Of a DNA stretch of 9,319 nt, positions 7,296 to 9,319 are shown piece after piece. The stretch comes from Thiobacillus sp. (lineage in GTDB: Bacteria > Pseudomonadota > Gammaproteobacteria > Burkholderiales > Thiobacillaceae). The position numbers were made by a program, and so were the translations under genes. The notes beneath the pieces were generated by a model. The model worked only from the letters and a program-made list of their open reading frames with translations. It did no database searches and was not told the origin of the DNA. Position 1 is the first letter of the stretch. Each line of letters starts with the position of its first letter. The DNA lies in assembly GCA_018780025.1 (NCBI GenBank), contig JADMKH010000010.1, positions 1 through 9,319 on the forward strand, in the 5' to 3' direction.

Positions 7296-8054
7296 ATGAA
7301 CCTGCTCAGCCAACTCAAGGAAGACATTGCCGTCGTGTTCGACCGCGACCCCGCGGCGCGCTCGACGTTTGAAGTCATCACCACCTATCCCGGCTTTCAC
7401 GCCATGGTGATCCACCGCCTTTCAAACAAGATGTGGCGCATGGAGTTGAAGTGGCTGGCGCGCTTTACGTCGCACATCGGCCGCTGGCTCACCGGCATCG
7501 AAATTCACCCCGGCGCCACCATCGGCCGCCGCGTGTTCATCGACCATGGCATGGGCGTGGTGGTGGGCGAAACGGCCGAAATCGGCGACGACTGCACGCT
7601 CTATCACGGGGTCACGCTGGGCGGTACGTCATGGAACAAGGGCAAGCGCCATCCCACCCTGATGCGCGGTGTGGTGGTGGGGGCGGGCGCCAAAATTCTG
7701 GGCCCGATCACCATAGGCGCCAACGCGCGCGTCGGTTCCAACGCCGTGGTGGTGAAAGATGTGCCGGACGATTCGACAGCGGTGGGTATCCCGGCGCGCA
7801 TTATCGACAGCGCGGCCGAGAAGCAGCGCAACCAGCAGGCAGAAAAACTGGGGTTCTCGGCGTACGCCATCTCGGCCGACATGAACGACCCGGTGGTCAA
7901 GGCGATTCATGGTCTGGTCGACCATTCCGCGCATATCGATCACCGGCTGGAGTTGATCCTGGCGCAGTTGCAGAAACTGGGCGTGGAGATACCGGCAGGA
8001 CAGGATAAACCCGACGATTTCGACCCGAACTATTTGAATAAAATAGTTGACTAA
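7296..8054 (+). CDS. cysE: Serine O-acetyltransferase, short CysE type
   Basis: This enzyme transfers an acetyl group from acetyl-CoA to serine, giving O-acetylserine, the immediate precursor of cysteine. From ATG 7296 it has 252 residues. LKEDIAVVFDRDPAARSTFEVITTYPG is the N-terminal helical domain. A left-handed beta-helix of hexapeptide repeats follows (about 65-170) with catalytic His84 in IDHGMG, TLGGTSWNKGKRHP, and Glu69 where E. coli CysE has its dyad Asp143. The C-terminus ends KIVD, lacking the terminal Ile by which E. coli CysE docks into CysK. The frame is open back to TTG 7260, but those 12 codons are encoded by the operator and do not belong to the family N-terminus, so ATG is preferred although no Shine-Dalgarno sequence is seen. 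A cysE next to iscR recalls cysE2 of Azotobacter vinelandii. Confidence 0.93.
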   Translation: MNLLSQLKEDIAVVFDRDPAARSTFEVITTYPGFHAMVIHRLSNKMWRMELKWLARFTSHIGRWLTGIEIHPGATIGRRVFIDHGMGVVVGETAEIGDDCTLYHGVTLGGTSWNKGKRHPTLMRGVVVGAGAKILGPITIGANARVGSNAVVVKDVPDDSTAVGIPARIIDSAAEKQRNQQAEKLGFSAYAISADMNDPVVKAIHGLVDHSAHIDHRLELILAQLQKLGVEIPAGQDKPDDFDPNYLNKIVD

Positions 8055-8067
8055 ATTGCTCGGGTAA
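8043..8067 (+). promoter_or_regulatory. Putative IscR type 1 operator, distal iscR copy (copy 2)
   Basis: This site matches the type 1 IscR consensus at 22 of 25 positions by hand count, with core GACTAAATTGCTCGGG. It encodes the last three sense codons of cysE (ATA GTT GAC) and its TAA stop. Its TTGACT (8047-8052) with 17-nt spacing to AATAGT (8070-8075) could form a second, weaker promoter, but the main -10 lies further downstream. Confidence 0.78.
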
Positions 8068-8070
8068 GTA

Positions 8071-8095
8071 ATAGTTGACCAAATTGCTCGGGAAT
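8071..8095 (+). promoter_or_regulatory. Putative IscR type 1 operator, promoter-proximal copy (copy 3)
   Basis: This site matches the type 1 IscR consensus at 21 of 25 positions by hand count. It covers the -35 hexamer TTGACC and most of the spacer of the iscR promoter, the placement expected for repression by [2Fe-2S]-IscR when Fe-S supply is adequate. Confidence 0.82.
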
Positions 8096-8103
8096 TTTAT
8101 AGT
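8075..8103 (+). promoter_or_regulatory. Sigma70 promoter of iscR
   Basis: TTGACC (8075-8080), a 17-nt spacer and TATAGT (8098-8103) give a near-consensus promoter, five of six matches in each hexamer. Transcription should begin near 8109-8111, leaving a leader of about 20 nt with AGGAG at 8117-8121, 8 nt before the iscR ATG. Confidence 0.85.
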
Positions 8104-8113
8104 TCGGGCGAAC
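8102..8113. repeat. Small perfect inverted repeat at the predicted iscR transcription start
   Basis: GTTCG (8102-8106) and CGAAC (8109-8113) form a perfect 5-bp inverted repeat with a 2-nt centre, overlapping the end of the -10 and the expected start site. It may be chance or an extra protein-binding palindrome. The centre is too short for a stable RNA hairpin using all five pairs. Confidence 0.35.
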
Positions 8114-8129
8114 AACAGGAGAACACGTC

Positions 8130-8591
8130 ATGAGATTGACCACCAAAGGGCGCTTCGCCGTCACAGCCATGCTGGATCTGGCTCTGCGTGGCGGTAAAAA
8201 TCCGGTGACACTGGCTGGCATCAGCGAGCGTCAGGATATCTCCCTGTCGTATCTGGAACAGCTGTTCAGCCGCCTGCGTCGCCACGAGCTGGTTGAAAGC
8301 GTGCGCGGTCCCGGCGGCGGCTATTATCTCGCCCGTTCGCTTGGCGACGTCAGCGTGGCCGATATCATTCGGGCGGTGGATGAGCCAATCGATGCCACCC
8401 AGTGCGGCGGCAAGGAGAACTGCCGTGACGAACACCGTTGTCTGACCCATGACTTGTGGATGGGGCTGAACAACCATATATACGACTATCTGGAAAACGT
8501 GACGCTGGCGTCGCTGGTGGCCAGGCAGGACGAGTGTAAGGACAAGGTTCTTCAGGATCGCCGTGCATCGAAGATGACGCTGGCTGCTTGA
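8130..8591 (+). CDS. iscR: Fe-S cluster sensing regulator IscR (Rrf2 family)
   Basis: This 153-residue Rrf2-family winged-helix transcription factor carries a [2Fe-2S] cluster and adjusts Fe-S cluster assembly to demand. The N-terminus MRLTTKGRFAVTAMLDLAL and the recognition region SLSYLEQLFSRLRRHELVESVRGPGGGYYLAR (39-70) are family hallmarks. The cluster ligands are all present at E. coli numbering: Cys92, Cys98, Cys104 and His107. This makes a cluster-free-only variant unlikely; Cys136 is an additional cysteine. It has a good ribosome site, AGGAG, 8 nt from the ATG. Two IscR-like operators lie over its own promoter, implying negative autoregulation, and iscS follows after 22 nt as the next gene of the operon. 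Confidence 0.97.
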   Translation: MRLTTKGRFAVTAMLDLALRGGKNPVTLAGISERQDISLSYLEQLFSRLRRHELVESVRGPGGGYYLARSLGDVSVADIIRAVDEPIDATQCGGKENCRDEHRCLTHDLWMGLNNHIYDYLENVTLASLVARQDECKDKVLQDRRASKMTLAA

Positions 8592-8613
8592 ACGATTCAA
8601 TTAAGGCATAAAG

Positions 8614-9319
8614 ATGAAAACACTGTATTTCGATTACTCCGCTACCACCCCGGTTGATCCGCGCGTTGCCGCAAAGATGATTCCGTATTTGACCGAAGAC
8701 TTTGGGAATCCGGCATCGCGCTCGCATCCCTATGGCTGGACGGCCGAAAAGGCAGTGGAAGAGGCGCGCGAGCAAGTCGCTTTGCTGGTCGGTGCCAATC
8801 CCAAGGAAATCGTGTTCACCTCGGGTGCCACCGAATCGAACAACCTCGCCATCAAGGGCGCAGGCAACTTCTACTCGGGCACCAAGGGCAAGCACATCAT
8901 CACCGTGCGCACCGAACACAAGGCCGTACTCGATACCGTGCGTGAAATGGAGCGTCAAGGTTTTGAGGCAACGTATATCAACGTGAAGGAAAACGGCCTG
9001 ATCGATCTGGACGTGTTCCGCGCGGCGATCCGTCCCGACACCGTGCTGGCTTCGGTGATGCTGGTCAACAACGAAATCGGTGTGATTCAGGACATCGAAG
9101 CGATCGGCAACATCTGTCGTGAAAAAGGCATTATTTTTCATGTTGACGCAGCACAGGCCACCGGCAAAATGCCGATCGACCTGAGCAAACTGCCGGTCGA
9201 CCTGATGTCGTTTTCGGCACACAAGACTTATGGCCCGAAGGGCATTGGCGCGCTGTACGTGCGCCGCAAGCCGCGCGTGCGCCTGGAAGCGCAGATGCAC
9301 GGCGGCGGTCACGAGCGCG
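8614..9319 (+). CDS. iscS: Cysteine desulfurase IscS, 5' part (runs off window)
   Basis: This PLP-dependent enzyme takes sulfur from cysteine, forming alanine and an enzyme persulfide, and passes the sulfur to IscU for Fe-S clusters and to tRNA thiolation. The first 235 codons of about 400 are present and open to the window edge. Visible are YFDYSATTPVDPRV, TSGATESNN (cofactor phosphate loop), His102 in TEHKAVLDT, Asp178 and Gln181 in HVDAAQATGK, and the PLP-binding Lys204 in SAHKTYGPKG. These equal E. coli H104, D180, Q183 and K206. The catalytic cysteine (C328 in E. coli) lies beyond the window. The start is ATG 8614 with AAGG at 8603-8606 as ribosome site. It is co-transcribed with iscR; iscU and iscA are expected next. 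Confidence 0.97.
   Translation, partial: MKTLYFDYSATTPVDPRVAAKMIPYLTEDFGNPASRSHPYGWTAEKAVEEAREQVALLVGANPKEIVFTSGATESNNLAIKGAGNFYSGTKGKHIITVRTEHKAVLDTVREMERQGFEATYINVKENGLIDLDVFRAAIRPDTVLASVMLVNNEIGVIQDIEAIGNICREKGIIFHVDAAQATGKMPIDLSKLPVDLMSFSAHKTYGPKGIGALYVRRKPRVRLEAQMHGGGHER

Larger units (their letters stand above)
8042..8097 (+). repeat. Two tandem 28-bp units upstream of iscR
   Basis: Units 8042-8069 and 8070-8097 are direct copies, both opening with AATAGTTGAC and sharing AAATTGCTCGGG. They differ at one core base (T/C at the tenth operator position) and in the last few bases. A partial third start, ATAGTT, follows at 8099-8104. The 28-bp period places the two IscR-like sites a little under three helical turns apart. 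The array begins inside the last codons of cysE. Confidence 0.85.

Noticed and set aside
8047..8067. Possible six-codon leader peptide (TTG start, MTKLLG) in operator copy 2
   Set aside because: No ribosome binding site is seen, and the string is explained by the operator repeat, which also occurs at 7260.
8365..9312. 315-codon open frame on the - strand across iscR/iscS
   Set aside because: It is antisense to two clearly real genes with intact catalytic motifs and shows no recognisable domain; it is a frame shadow.
1..9319. Mobile element, CRISPR, phage or defence system
   Set aside because: No transposase, integrase, spaced repeat array, toxin-antitoxin or nuclease gene was found; every long coding region is a housekeeping or small conserved gene.

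Overview
The window is an ordinary chromosomal stretch, rich in housekeeping genes, from a Gram-negative proteobacterium, most likely a betaproteobacterium. The grounds are the GC-rich coding, nuoM-nuoN followed by a DUF2818-type membrane protein, and suhB/trmJ lying divergently beside an isc cluster that carries a cysE. A sulfur- or iron-oxidising betaproteobacterial lineage is possible, but this is only an impression. No mobile element, CRISPR array, tRNA, rRNA or phage gene is visible.

Layout. (1) Positions 1-2793, + strand: the end of the complex I operon (3' part of nuoM, complete nuoN), then an 87-nt gap with a strong hairpin, then a small DUF2818 membrane protein gene and a small S4-domain RNA-binding protein gene (YbcJ type). 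(2) Positions 2790-6443, - strand: a compact unit transcribed suhB -> mutS -> small AF1514-like gene. suhB and mutS are 19 nt apart, and mutS overlaps the small gene by ATGA. The last gene converges on the S4 gene, and the two stop codons overlap within 4 nt. (3) Positions 6444-6491: a 48-nt divergent gap. (4) Positions 6492-9319, + strand: trmJ, cysE, iscR and the 5' two-thirds of iscS, which runs off the window.

The most informative regulatory signal is a 25-bp element resembling the type 1 IscR operator, present three times. Two copies form a 28-bp tandem array over the iscR promoter, and one lies between trmJ and cysE. The proximal iscR copy contains the -35 of a near-consensus promoter (TTGACC, 17 nt, TATAGT). 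IscR keeps all its cluster ligands (C92, C98, C104, H107), so negative autoregulation of isc by [2Fe-2S]-IscR is expected. The copy before cysE suggests that serine acetyltransferase, which makes the precursor of the cysteine used by IscS, is under the same control. The operators also end the genes upstream of them: the trmJ stop TAG and the cysE stop TAA both lie inside operator copies, in different frames.

I see no clearly new multi-gene system. The items most worth a second look are the operator/stop-codon sharing, the candidate IscR control of cysE, and the small gene translationally coupled to mutS.
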